From assembly GCA_963628035.1 (NCBI GenBank), contig CAVGED010000096.1, positions 9,547-73,546 on the forward strand: a stretch of 64,000 nt of DNA, in the 5' to 3' direction. How positions within the stretch are numbered: position 1 is the stretch's first letter; the number at the start of each line of letters is the position of its first letter. This DNA is from 14-2 sp963628035 (lineage in GTDB: Bacteria; Bacillota; Clostridia; Lachnospirales; Lachnospiraceae). Both the position numbers and the translations under genes were made by a program. Positions 17,272 to 24,933 of this stretch are shown piece after piece. The notes under the pieces are model-generated. The model was not told the DNA's origin and made no database searches. It was given only the letters and a program-made list of their open reading frames with translations.

Positions 17272-18927
17272 TTACTCATCCTGCATAGCCGCCATAACGG
17301 AAGGAATAAACTGCTTCTTCCTTGACACAACCCCTTTAAGATACAGGCTGTCCGTTTCCTCTGTCCCATGAACGGAAAATGCCCGCTCCGCAATCTGGCG
17401 TGCATTATCCCCCCGCCAGATCAACTGGGTACTCTCCTCCAGGATATCCGTCAACATCACATACACCATGGACAGCTTTCGTTCCCGCAGCACCACATCC
17501 AGATACGGCAGAAGCTTCTCTCGCACCTCACCAAGCTCCTCTTTACTCATAGCGCTGATCTGCCCCACACCAAACTCGACATCCTCCACAAAGAAGGTTT
17601 TAAAATCCTGATAAAAAATCTCCTCCGGCGACTTACTCTTAAAATCGCTCCCTGCCTGGAACATATTTTTCGCCAGTGTCTCGATCTCAACACCGGCAAC
17701 AGCCGCTAGCGCCTCTGCCGCCATCTTATCCACTGCCGTGCAGGTGGGTGAGCGGAACATCAGCGTATCGGAGATAATGGCGGAACACAGAAGCCCTGCG
17801 ATCTTCACCGGGATCTCAATCCCCTTCTCCTGATACATCTGATAGATGATCGTGGAGGTACAGCCCAGGGGCTGATTGCGGAAAAAAACAGGCGACATGG
17901 TCTCCAGACTCCCCAGTCTGTGATGGTCGATGATCTCTAAGATCTCCGCACCGCCGATGCCATCCACCGCCTGGGATTTCTCGTTGTGATCCACCAGGAT
18001 CACCTGCTTCTTCTTCATATTCAACAGATTCCGACGGGAGATCAGACCTACGTATTTCCCGTGTTCATCTAAAATCGGGAAATCTCTGTGACGCTCCCTG
18101 GACATGATCTCCTTGACATCATCCACATACTCTTCTGTCTCAAAGGTAATAAGACGCTCCCTGCGCATGAAATATTTGATGGGAATACTCTGATTGATCA
18201 GACGCGCCACGGTGAAGGTATCATAGGGTGTAGTCATGAGAATGCAGCCACGCTCTCTGGCAAGCTTACGGATCGTCTGAGAGACCTTTGCATCGGAACA
18301 GACAATAATACAGCTGGCATTCATCTCCAGAGCGCATAGCTGCACCTCGTAGCGATTTCCCAGGATTACCAGATCATCATCCTCAATATACTCCTCCATC
18401 ATCTCCGGGCTGGCAGCAGCTACCACGACCTTCCCCTTAGTGAAGTAAGCGTGCTCGTTGCCCTCCAGCAGAGTACCCGCCAGCGTCTCAATGATATTCT
18501 TATACTGGGTTCTGGCTCTGGACAGAATCTCATTGTCATAGACATCCATATAGGAGGTAGCGATATCCCCGGTAACGATCAGTCCCTCCAGGCTGCCATG
18601 TTGGTTGGTCACAGGAAGCGTGACTACATTCGCCTCCTTCATCAGCTCCCAGGCACGCTTCATGGAGATATGGCTGTCCACGCCTGGGATCCGGCGGATC
18701 TCAATATCCTTAACCTGCGCTCCGACATCGGATACGAAGGCCGGTGCCGGAACCTTGAAATAATTCAGCACATATTTCGTCTCTTCATTTAGCTGCCCTG
18801 CTCGCTTGCTTTCGTATACTCCCTCGCCCAACTTGTTCTTCAGCTCCGCATAAGCAATAGCCGCACAAATGGAATCCGTATCGGGATTCTTGTGTCCTAA
18901 CACCCAAACCTTTTTTTCCTGATTCAC
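17272..18927 (-). CDS. Manganese-dependent inorganic pyrophosphatase with CBS and DRTGG domains
   Basis: Family II pyrophosphatase that hydrolyses PPi, regulated by adenine nucleotides and diadenosine polyphosphates in characterised clostridial relatives. The 551-residue protein begins with the DHH metal motif GHKNPDTDSICAA (11-23). A regulatory insert follows (CBS-DRTGG-CBS, roughly residues 65-300), then EIIDHHRLG and the C-terminal DHHA2 domain ending with the conserved SRKKQ. The start codon is GTG with a weak AAGGGA site. Simple family II enzymes have about 310 residues, so the extra 240 mark it as the CBS type. Confidence 0.93.
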   Translation of the reverse strand: MNQEKKVWVLGHKNPDTDSICAAIAYAELKNKLGEGVYESKRAGQLNEETKYVLNYFKVPAPAFVSDVGAQVKDIEIRRIPGVDSHISMKRAWELMKEANVVTLPVTNQHGSLEGLIVTGDIATSYMDVYDNEILSRARTQYKNIIETLAGTLLEGNEHAYFTKGKVVVAAASPEMMEEYIEDDDLVILGNRYEVQLCALEMNASCIIVCSDAKVSQTIRKLARERGCILMTTPYDTFTVARLINQSIPIKYFMRRERLITFETEEYVDDVKEIMSRERHRDFPILDEHGKYVGLISRRNLLNMKKKQVILVDHNEKSQAVDGIGGAEILEIIDHHRLGSLETMSPVFFRNQPLGCTSTIIYQMYQEKGIEIPVKIAGLLCSAIISDTLMFRSPTCTAVDKMAAEALAAVAGVEIETLAKNMFQAGSDFKSKSPEEIFYQDFKTFFVEDVEFGVGQISAMSKEELGEVREKLLPYLDVVLRERKLSMVYVMLTDILEESTQLIWRGDNARQIAERAFSVHGTEETDSLYLKGVVSRKKQFIPSVMAAMQDE

Positions 18928-18949
18928 CTAATTATACGTCCCTTCTTAA

Positions 18950-19459
18950 TTATAAGAACTGCGAAATGATACCCAACTCATATAAGATCCATCCGGCCAT
19001 AGTAAGCAAATTCAGTATGCCCACGATCAGTACCGCCCGAAGCAGCCCTCTGGCAGACTTTTTGCGCTCCCCGCCCTGCTCCTTCGCTTCAAGCTTCTCG
19101 GTAAGCTCTTCCACCAGCGCCTGCACATTGCGGTAGCTTTTTACATTTTCCGAATGAACCTTATCCGACAATTCCCCCTTGCATACATCCAGCTTCTTCT
19201 CAATGCTTCCAAAGCCCAGATCCAGCTTCCCGTTCAGATTCTCCAGGCTGGAATCCATCTGAATGGAAACCTGCGCCAGCTTGGTGTCCATTCCCTTGGA
19301 AAACTGCTCCATCTGCTGCTGAAGCTGCCTTTCCTTCTCCTTCAACTCCTCCATCTGTCTTCCAAACATCTCTTCTCTCCTCACACTCTCAAAAGTCTTT
19401 TCTCGCTCTGTAGTCTGCTTCCTGGGTACTCCCCATAACATGTCAAACACGCTTGCCAT
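18950..19459 (-). CDS. Unrecognised coiled-coil protein with C-terminal membrane anchor
   Basis: I do not recognise a family. The 169-residue product has a charged, glutamine- and glutamate-rich stretch from about residue 30 to 125 with heptad-like spacing, predicted as coiled coil. A lysine-rich turn and one hydrophobic helix (about residues 139-162) follow near the C-terminus, suggesting a tail-anchored membrane protein with its bulk in the cytoplasm. It has a strong AAGGAGG site and sits between ung and the CBS pyrophosphatase gene. It could be a scaffold or spacer protein; no enzyme motif is seen. Confidence 0.7.
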   Translation of the reverse strand: MASVFDMLWGVPRKQTTEREKTFESVRREEMFGRQMEELKEKERQLQQQMEQFSKGMDTKLAQVSIQMDSSLENLNGKLDLGFGSIEKKLDVCKGELSDKVHSENVKSYRNVQALVEELTEKLEAKEQGGERKKSARGLLRAVLIVGILNLLTMAGWILYELGIISQFL

Positions 19460-19485
19460 ATGCTTCCTCCTTTGCTTCCGTTCCT

Positions 19486-20160
19486 CTATACGTTTTCAAT
19501 CTGCCAGTCAATGGGTTCTATTCCATTGGCGGTAAGAAAATCATTGGTCTTGCTGAAATGCCGGCAGCCGAAGAAGCCACGGTACGCAGACAGCGGACTC
19601 GGATGCGGCGCCGTCAGGATCAGGTGCTTCGGATTGGTCAGCATTGGTATCTTAGCCTGAGCCGGCTTGCCCCACAGCAGGTACACAATAGGGCGATCCT
19701 GGGCGTTGACTGCATGGATGATGGCATCCGTAAACTTTTCCCAGCCATGGCCCTGATGGGAGAATGCCTGGTGCGCACGGACCGTAAGCACTGTATTCAG
19801 CATCAGCACACCTTGTCTGGCCCACTTCACCAGATAGCCGTTGTTGGGGATATAACACCCCAGATCATCGTGCAGCTCCTGATAGATGTTCACCAGGGAT
19901 GGCGGAATCTCCACATCCGGCTTGACGGAAAAGCACAGACCGTGCGCCTGCCCGTCGTTGTGGTATGGATCCTGCCCCAGGATCAGCACCTTTACCTGGC
20001 TAAGCGGCGTTAGGTGCAGTGCATTGAAGATATCGTCCGCCGGTGGAAATACCTTTCCGGCACTGTACTCCTGGCGGATGAATCTGTACAACTCGGCATA
20101 ATAAGGCTTTTTAAATTCGGCTTCCACGGCAGGAAGCCAGTCATTTGTGATCATTGCCAT
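19486..20160 (-). CDS. ung: Uracil-DNA glycosylase, family 1
   Basis: Removes uracil from DNA to start base-excision repair. The water-activating motif GQDPYH is at residues 62-67 (Asp64) and the DNA-binding loop HPSPLSA is near residue 185. With the ATG at 20160 the protein has 224 residues, the normal size; AAAGGA lies about ten bases upstream. An in-frame ATG at 20226 overlaps the hisF stop as ATGA and would add 22 residues, but these do not resemble the family. The gene directly follows hisF. Confidence 0.95.
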   Translation of the reverse strand: MAMITNDWLPAVEAEFKKPYYAELYRFIRQEYSAGKVFPPADDIFNALHLTPLSQVKVLILGQDPYHNDGQAHGLCFSVKPDVEIPPSLVNIYQELHDDLGCYIPNNGYLVKWARQGVLMLNTVLTVRAHQAFSHQGHGWEKFTDAIIHAVNAQDRPIVYLLWGKPAQAKIPMLTNPKHLILTAPHPSPLSAYRGFFGCRHFSKTNDFLTANGIEPIDWQIENV

Positions 20161-20222
20161 CGCATTCTCGTCCTTTCTTAAACGCTCATGCCTGTTGTCA
20201 CAGGCGTCACCATGAATAAAAG

Positions 20223-20984
20223 TCATCTGCGCACCGACACTCCCCTGGCGGCCAGATAGTTCTTCAAGTCCATGATTTCAAGCTCTTTATAATGAAACAG
20301 CGATGCTGCAAGCACAGCGTCTGCCCTTCCCTCTGTCAATGCTTCATAAAAATGCTCTTTCGTTCCGGCACCTCCGGAAGCGATCACCGGGATGGAGACG
20401 TTCTCTGCAATCGTCCTGGTCAGCTCCAGATCGTATCCTGCTTTGGTTCCATCACAGTCCATGCTGGTAAGAAGGATCTCCCCGGCTCCCAGCTCGTTTA
20501 CTTTTCGCGCCCACGCTACCGCGTCCAGACCGGTATCGATTCTGCCGCCGTGCTTGTAGACATTCCAACCGCTGCCGTCTGCTCTCCTTCTGGCATCGAT
20601 GGCCACCACCACGCACTGACTTCCGAACTTGTCCGCTGCTTCCCGGATAAGCATGGGATTGTCAATGGCTGCAGAATTGACAGAGATCTTGTCTGCCCCC
20701 TCCCGGAGCAACACCTTGAAGTCCTCCACCGTGCGGATTCCTCCGCCCACCGTAAAGGGAATGAACACCTGCTCCGCCACCCGGCGCACCATATCTACCA
20801 CCGTGGCTCTGGCATCGGAAGAAGCCGTGATATCCAGAAATACCAGCTCGTCGGCTCCTGCCTTATCGTAAGCCGCTGCGATCTCCACCGGATCCCCGGC
20901 ATCTCTAAGATTCACAAAATTGACTCCCTTCACCACACGCACATTATGGACATCCAGGCAGGGAATGATCCGTTTGGTAAACAT
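20223..20984 (-). CDS. hisF: Imidazole glycerol phosphate synthase, cyclase subunit
   Basis: Barrel enzyme that, with HisH-supplied ammonia, forms imidazole glycerol phosphate and AICAR in histidine synthesis. It has the N-terminal RIIPCLDVHNVRVVKGVNF with catalytic Asp11, the AIDARR segment with the second catalytic Asp near 130, and the phosphate loops GGGIRTVEDF and SGGAGTKEH. Position 14 is valine where glycine is usual in the DG/NG turn. It shares one base with the hisH stop (TGATG), so the two subunits are translationally coupled. No other his genes are in the window. Confidence 0.95.
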   Translation of the reverse strand: MFTKRIIPCLDVHNVRVVKGVNFVNLRDAGDPVEIAAAYDKAGADELVFLDITASSDARATVVDMVRRVAEQVFIPFTVGGGIRTVEDFKVLLREGADKISVNSAAIDNPMLIREAADKFGSQCVVVAIDARRRADGSGWNVYKHGGRIDTGLDAVAWARKVNELGAGEILLTSMDCDGTKAGYDLELTRTIAENVSIPVIASGGAGTKEHFYEALTEGRADAVLAASLFHYKELEIMDLKNYLAARGVSVRR

Positions 20985-21601
20985 CAGCCTTCACCTCCCA
21001 GTTCTGCAAAATTCCGCAATATGGCAAGCCCTGTTCCACTGCTTTTCTCCGGGTGGAACTGGCAGGCAAACAGGTTATTCTTCTCCACGGAAGCATGGAT
21101 GCACACACCGTAATCCGTGGATGCCTTCACAATGGATTCCTCCCTGGCCTTCAGGTAATAAGAGTGAACAAAATAGACATAGGGCGTCCCAGAAAGCCCG
21201 CGAAACAGCCGTCCATCCCCCTGAAGTTCCAGGGAATTCCAGCCAATGTGCGGTATCTTAAGCCCATAAGCCTCAGGAATACGCACGATCTCTCCCTGTA
21301 AAAGTCCCAGTCCTTCCACACCGGGGCTTTCCTCGCTGGCCTCAAACAATAGCTGTAATCCCAGACAGATTCCCATCAATGGGACATTCTGCGCCACCAG
21401 CTCCCGTATCACCTTGTCAAGCTCGAATCTCTTCAGGTTGGCCATGGCATCCCCGAAGGATCCCACTCCGGGCAGTATCACCTTGTCTGCTTTCCGAAGC
21501 TCTTCCCGGTCCCTGGTTACGATACACTCTTGGCCGATATAGCGAAGTGCTTTCTGGACACTCTTCAAATTGCCTGCGTCATAATCAATAATTGCTATCA
21601 T
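20984..21601 (-). CDS. hisH: Imidazole glycerol phosphate synthase, glutaminase subunit
   Basis: Class I glutamine amidotransferase that feeds ammonia to HisF. The nucleophile Cys79 sits in LMGICLGLQLLFEAS and the His/Glu pair in CQFHPEKSSGTG near the C-terminus. The N-terminus IAIIDYDAGNLKSV is typical. At 205 residues it is full length. It starts 52 bp after the PFL-family gene with no clear terminator between. Confidence 0.95.
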   Translation of the reverse strand: MIAIIDYDAGNLKSVQKALRYIGQECIVTRDREELRKADKVILPGVGSFGDAMANLKRFELDKVIRELVAQNVPLMGICLGLQLLFEASEESPGVEGLGLLQGEIVRIPEAYGLKIPHIGWNSLELQGDGRLFRGLSGTPYVYFVHSYYLKAREESIVKASTDYGVCIHASVEKNNLFACQFHPEKSSGTGLAILRNFAELGGEG

Positions 21602-21653
21602 TTCAATGCTTCCTATCCTGTTATTGAGTTCAGTTCAGCTCACGCCCATTGTG

Positions 21654-23018
21654 TTAATTTTTGAAGCTATGGATCGGTGCCGGAATCCGTCCGCCCCGGT
21701 TTATGAATTCCTCACAGGACCAGGGATTCGCCGGCATGATCGGCGCATATCCCAAAAGCCCGCCAAATTCCGCTGTCTCTCCGACGCCCTTTCCGATAAC
21801 CGGGATCACACGCACAGCCGTTGTCTTCTGATTGACCATACCGATGGCCATCTCATCTGCAATGATGCCGGCAATGGTGGATGCCTTGGTATCCCCCGGA
21901 ATAGCGATCATGTCAAGTCCCACCGAGCAAACACAGGTCATGGCTTCCAACTTCTCAATGGTTAAGGCACCGACCTTCACTGCATCGATCATCCCCTGAT
22001 CCTCGCTGACCGGAATAAAGGCGCCGCTTAAGCCCCCCACATAGGAGGATGCCATGATACCGCCCTTCTTCACCTGATCGTTTAAGAGCGCAAGCGCCGC
22101 TGTAGTACCCGGTGCGCCCGCATACTCCAGGCCGATCTCATGAAGGATGTCCGCCACACTGTCTCCGATCGCCGGGGTAGGCGCCAGGGACAGGTCAATG
22201 ATACCGAAGGGTATTCCCAGCCGTCGGCTGGCTTCCTGCGCCACCAGCTGACCCACCCGGGTGATCTTGAAGGCTGTCTTCTTGATAGTCTCGCACAAAA
22301 CCTCGAAATTCTCTCCCCGCACCTGGGACAAGGCTGTCTTTACCACGCCGGGGCCGCTGACACCCACGTTGATGATGGCATCCGCTTCCGTCACCCCGTG
22401 AAAAGCACCTGCCATAAAAGGATTGTCATCCGGCGCGTTACAGAACACCACCAGCTTGGAGCAGCCCATGGAATCCCTATCCTTCGTCAGTTCCGCCGTC
22501 TCCTTGACAATCTCGCCCATCAGCCGCACGGCGTCCATGTTGATTCCGGTCTTGGTGGAGCCAAGATTCACGGAACTGCATACCACATCGGTGGAGCGCA
22601 GTGCTTCCGGAATGGAGCGGATAAGAAGCTCATCTCCGGTGGTCATTCCCTTGGAAACCAGGGCGGAATATCCGCCGATAAAGTTGACGCCCACTTCTCT
22701 GGCTGCCTGATCCAGCGTCTTTGCAATGGTAACGAAATCCTCCGGCGTTTTGCATGCAGCGCTCCCCACCAGTGCGATCGGTGTTACAGAGATGCGCTTA
22801 TTTACAATCGGAATGCAGTAATCACGCTCGATCGCGGCGCCAACTGCCACCAGATCCTTCGCCACCGTGGTGATTTTACGATAAATATTCTGATTTAACA
22901 CCGACAGGTCAGAATCCACACAGTCCATCAGGCTTATTCCCAGCGTGATGGTCCGCACATCCAGATTCTCCTGTTCGATCATTTTGTTTGTCTCATGTAC
23001 TTCCCAGATATTTGGCAT
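21654..23018 (-). CDS. PFL family protein (DUF711)
   Basis: A 454-residue protein of the DUF711 family, named for its structural resemblance to pyruvate formate-lyase; its reaction is not known to me. The sequence is glycine-rich with conserved stretches such as NFIGGYSALVSKGMT, NVGVSGPGVVKTAL and SLAPTPAIGDSVADILHEIGLEYAGAPGTTAAL. The start at 23018 has AAGGAGAT upstream and gives the normal N-terminus MPNIWEVHETN. It follows a small ACT-domain gene, an arrangement conserved in many Firmicutes and suggesting a regulatory link. Confidence 0.88.
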   Translation of the reverse strand: MPNIWEVHETNKMIEQENLDVRTITLGISLMDCVDSDLSVLNQNIYRKITTVAKDLVAVGAAIERDYCIPIVNKRISVTPIALVGSAACKTPEDFVTIAKTLDQAAREVGVNFIGGYSALVSKGMTTGDELLIRSIPEALRSTDVVCSSVNLGSTKTGINMDAVRLMGEIVKETAELTKDRDSMGCSKLVVFCNAPDDNPFMAGAFHGVTEADAIINVGVSGPGVVKTALSQVRGENFEVLCETIKKTAFKITRVGQLVAQEASRRLGIPFGIIDLSLAPTPAIGDSVADILHEIGLEYAGAPGTTAALALLNDQVKKGGIMASSYVGGLSGAFIPVSEDQGMIDAVKVGALTIEKLEAMTCVCSVGLDMIAIPGDTKASTIAGIIADEMAIGMVNQKTTAVRVIPVIGKGVGETAEFGGLLGYAPIMPANPWSCEEFINRGGRIPAPIHSFKN

Positions 23019-23131
23019 GATAATCTCCTTTTTATAACAATTCGTGCAAGCATAAGGTGAATTGCCGCATCGTGGCAAGAGAAGATGGCCTGGGCCACGA
23101 TTTAGCGTCCTTTTTCGGTCTGGCTGAACTG

Positions 23132-23416
23132 TTAAACTCTATGCATTTTATTAAAAATCTCTTCCCTTTGACACTTGATGGAGACACCGATCTCCTCACC
23201 GATCTGCGTGAGTTCTCTGGCACACTCGTCGAAGGGCTTGCTGGAAGCTGCAATATCCGCAATCATCATCATATTGAAGAATTCCTGCACGATGGTCTGG
23301 CTGATATCCAGAACGTTGATGCGGTTGCTGGCAAGATAGGTGCAGACCTTGGCGATGATGCCAACGGTATCCTTCCCTACAACGGTAATGATTACTCTGT
23401 CTGTTTTGTTTTCCAT
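23132..23416 (-). CDS. ACT domain-containing protein
   Basis: A 94-residue single ACT domain (ITVVGKDTVGIIAKVCTYLASNRINVLDISQTIVQEFFNM). ACT domains bind amino acids or similar small ligands and usually control a partner enzyme. Here the partner is probably the PFL-family protein encoded 113 bp downstream, since the two are commonly paired. The ribosome site is GAGGAG. The ligand cannot be predicted. Confidence 0.88.
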   Translation of the reverse strand: MENKTDRVIITVVGKDTVGIIAKVCTYLASNRINVLDISQTIVQEFFNMMMIADIAASSKPFDECARELTQIGEEIGVSIKCQREEIFNKMHRV

Positions 23417-23432
23417 GATGTTATCTCCTCTT

Positions 23433-24230
23433 CTATGCTTCTATGATCTGTGAAACAGCGTCGCGTCTGGCTACATAAATGGGAAAATCGTCTCCCTTAT
23501 AGGGGTTGTCTCCCATAGAGACCTCCAGCCGCACTGTCTCATAGGCAAGCTTCTCATAATTGTTTTCCTTACTCAGATGTCCCAGCATGACAGCCTTGAA
23601 CTTGTCATGGAACACCTGCCCCAGCAGCTGCCCGGAAAGTTCGTTGGACAGATGCCCCCGGTCTCCCAGGATACGCTGCTTCAGATAGTAGGGATAATTC
23701 CCTACCTGCAGCATATGTATGTCATGATTGGCCTCCAGCAGCAGGATATCAAGCCCCTGAAGCCTCTCTATGATGTGCTGGTCATATTTTCCAAGGTCTG
23801 TAATGACGCCCACGGACTTGCCATCCTGCCGCATGATATAGGCGGTTGGCTGAGCCGCATCGTGGGAGATAGTCACCGGAGATACCGTCACATCTCCAAT
23901 GGTGAAGTCCTGTTCCGGTTCGATCTCACGAAACAGCTCCCGGTCTATGGTTCCTAAGCTCTTCATGTTCAAGATTGCATCTATGGTGCCACGGGTGGCA
24001 TAGATGGGGATTCCATGTTTCCTGGCCACCACGCCCAGCCCGCTGATGTGGTCGGAATGCTCATGGGTGATAAGGATCCCATCCATCTCCGCCGTCTTAA
24101 GGCCGATCTCGTTCATGCCGTCTTCAATGCGTTTTCCGCTGATCCCGGCATCAATCATTAAATGTGTCTTGTCCGTGCCAACGTAGATACAGTTTCCGCT
24201 GCTTCCGCTGGCTATGCTGCATAATCTCAT
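23433..24230 (-). CDS. Metallo-beta-lactamase fold hydrolase, YycJ/WalJ-like
   Basis: A 265-residue metallohydrolase beginning MRLCSIASGSSGNCIYVG, the characteristic YycJ opening. The metal motif is THEHSDHISGLG (around residues 54-65), with later GVITDLGKYD and ANHD ligands. YycJ-type proteins act as nucleases or as factors linked to the WalRK cell-wall regulon in other Firmicutes. Here the gene stands apart from walRK, between coaE and the ACT gene. A tandem repeat separates it from coaE. Confidence 0.87.
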   Translation of the reverse strand: MRLCSIASGSSGNCIYVGTDKTHLMIDAGISGKRIEDGMNEIGLKTAEMDGILITHEHSDHISGLGVVARKHGIPIYATRGTIDAILNMKSLGTIDRELFREIEPEQDFTIGDVTVSPVTISHDAAQPTAYIMRQDGKSVGVITDLGKYDQHIIERLQGLDILLLEANHDIHMLQVGNYPYYLKQRILGDRGHLSNELSGQLLGQVFHDKFKAVMLGHLSKENNYEKLAYETVRLEVSMGDNPYKGDDFPIYVARRDAVSQIIEA

Positions 24231-24253
24231 CTGATTGCTCCTGCTTTCTGTAA

Positions 24254-24348
24254 TTCACCCCTTCGCCTGCAATGACTGCATATCCCCATTTCACTTCTCC
24301 GCCTGCAATGACTGCATATCCCCGTTTCACTTCTCCGCCTGTAATGCT
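24254..24348. repeat. 36-bp tandem repeat covering the 3' end of coaE
   Basis: Two full copies (24254-24289, 24290-24325) and a partial third (24326-24348) of a unit containing CGCCTGCAATGACTGCATAT. The third copy encodes the last codons and stop of coaE, so the spacer before the YycJ-like gene appears to be a duplicated coaE end. Copies differ at few positions. The units are contiguous, with no spacers, so this is not CRISPR. Confidence 0.85.
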
Positions 24349-24923
24349 GTGTCTATTTCCTGGAAAGCATCCTCCATAGTTCCATTGTTGTCGATCACGA
24401 TCCGGCAATGACGCCGATACTCGTCCTCGCTAAGCTGGCTTTCAAAGATCTGTGTGATCTTCTCCTGTGAATAACCACGACTCTCCATCAGACGCCGCCT
24501 CCGGTTCTCCCGTGAGGTATAGATATACCACAGCTCGTCACAGATCTCTTCATAATGCTCCTCAATGAGCAGCGCCGCCTCGATCACCAGATAATCCAAG
24601 GCTCCAATTTCACGTTCTTTTGAAATTGTATTTATAATATACACTTTTACGGCAGGATGCACAATACCATTTATTTTTTCTCGCAGATTTTCTTTGGAAA
24701 AAAGCAGCGCTGCCAATGCCCGGCGGTCCAGACTTCCGTCCGGGGTATAGACCGCTCCCGGCAGGATCTCTGTGAGCGCCCGGTAACAGTCTGTCCCGGG
24801 CTCCATCAGATCATGGGCGATCTCATCCGCCTTTAAAACCCTGGCGTTGTAGTTTGCCTCTATATAATCTAGGATTGCGCTCTTTCCGGCACCAACGCCG
24901 CCGGTAATACCGATCACTCTCAT
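24327..24923 (-). CDS. coaE: Dephospho-CoA kinase
   Basis: Final enzyme of coenzyme A synthesis, phosphorylating the 3' hydroxyl of dephospho-CoA. The P-loop GITGGVGAGKSAILDY is at residues 4-19, followed by KADEIAHDLM and the lid region YTSRENRRRRLMESRG. The start at 24923 has AAGGAGAA upstream, and that site overlaps the polA stop codon, so polA and coaE are probably coupled. The 198-residue length is normal. Its last seven codons lie inside the tandem repeat. Confidence 0.95.
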   Translation of the reverse strand: MRVIGITGGVGAGKSAILDYIEANYNARVLKADEIAHDLMEPGTDCYRALTEILPGAVYTPDGSLDRRALAALLFSKENLREKINGIVHPAVKVYIINTISKEREIGALDYLVIEAALLIEEHYEEICDELWYIYTSRENRRRRLMESRGYSQEKITQIFESQLSEDEYRRHCRIVIDNNGTMEDAFQEIDTALQAEK

Positions 24924-24933
24924 TTCATTCTCC

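Noticed and set aside
24254..24348. Possible short CRISPR array
   Set aside because: The 36-bp units are contiguous with no spacers, and they include a gene end.
24151..24408. 85-codon frame across the coaE/YycJ junction with a 12-residue repeat
   Set aside because: It overlaps both neighbouring genes in another frame and its repeat is a by-product of the 36-bp tandem repeat.
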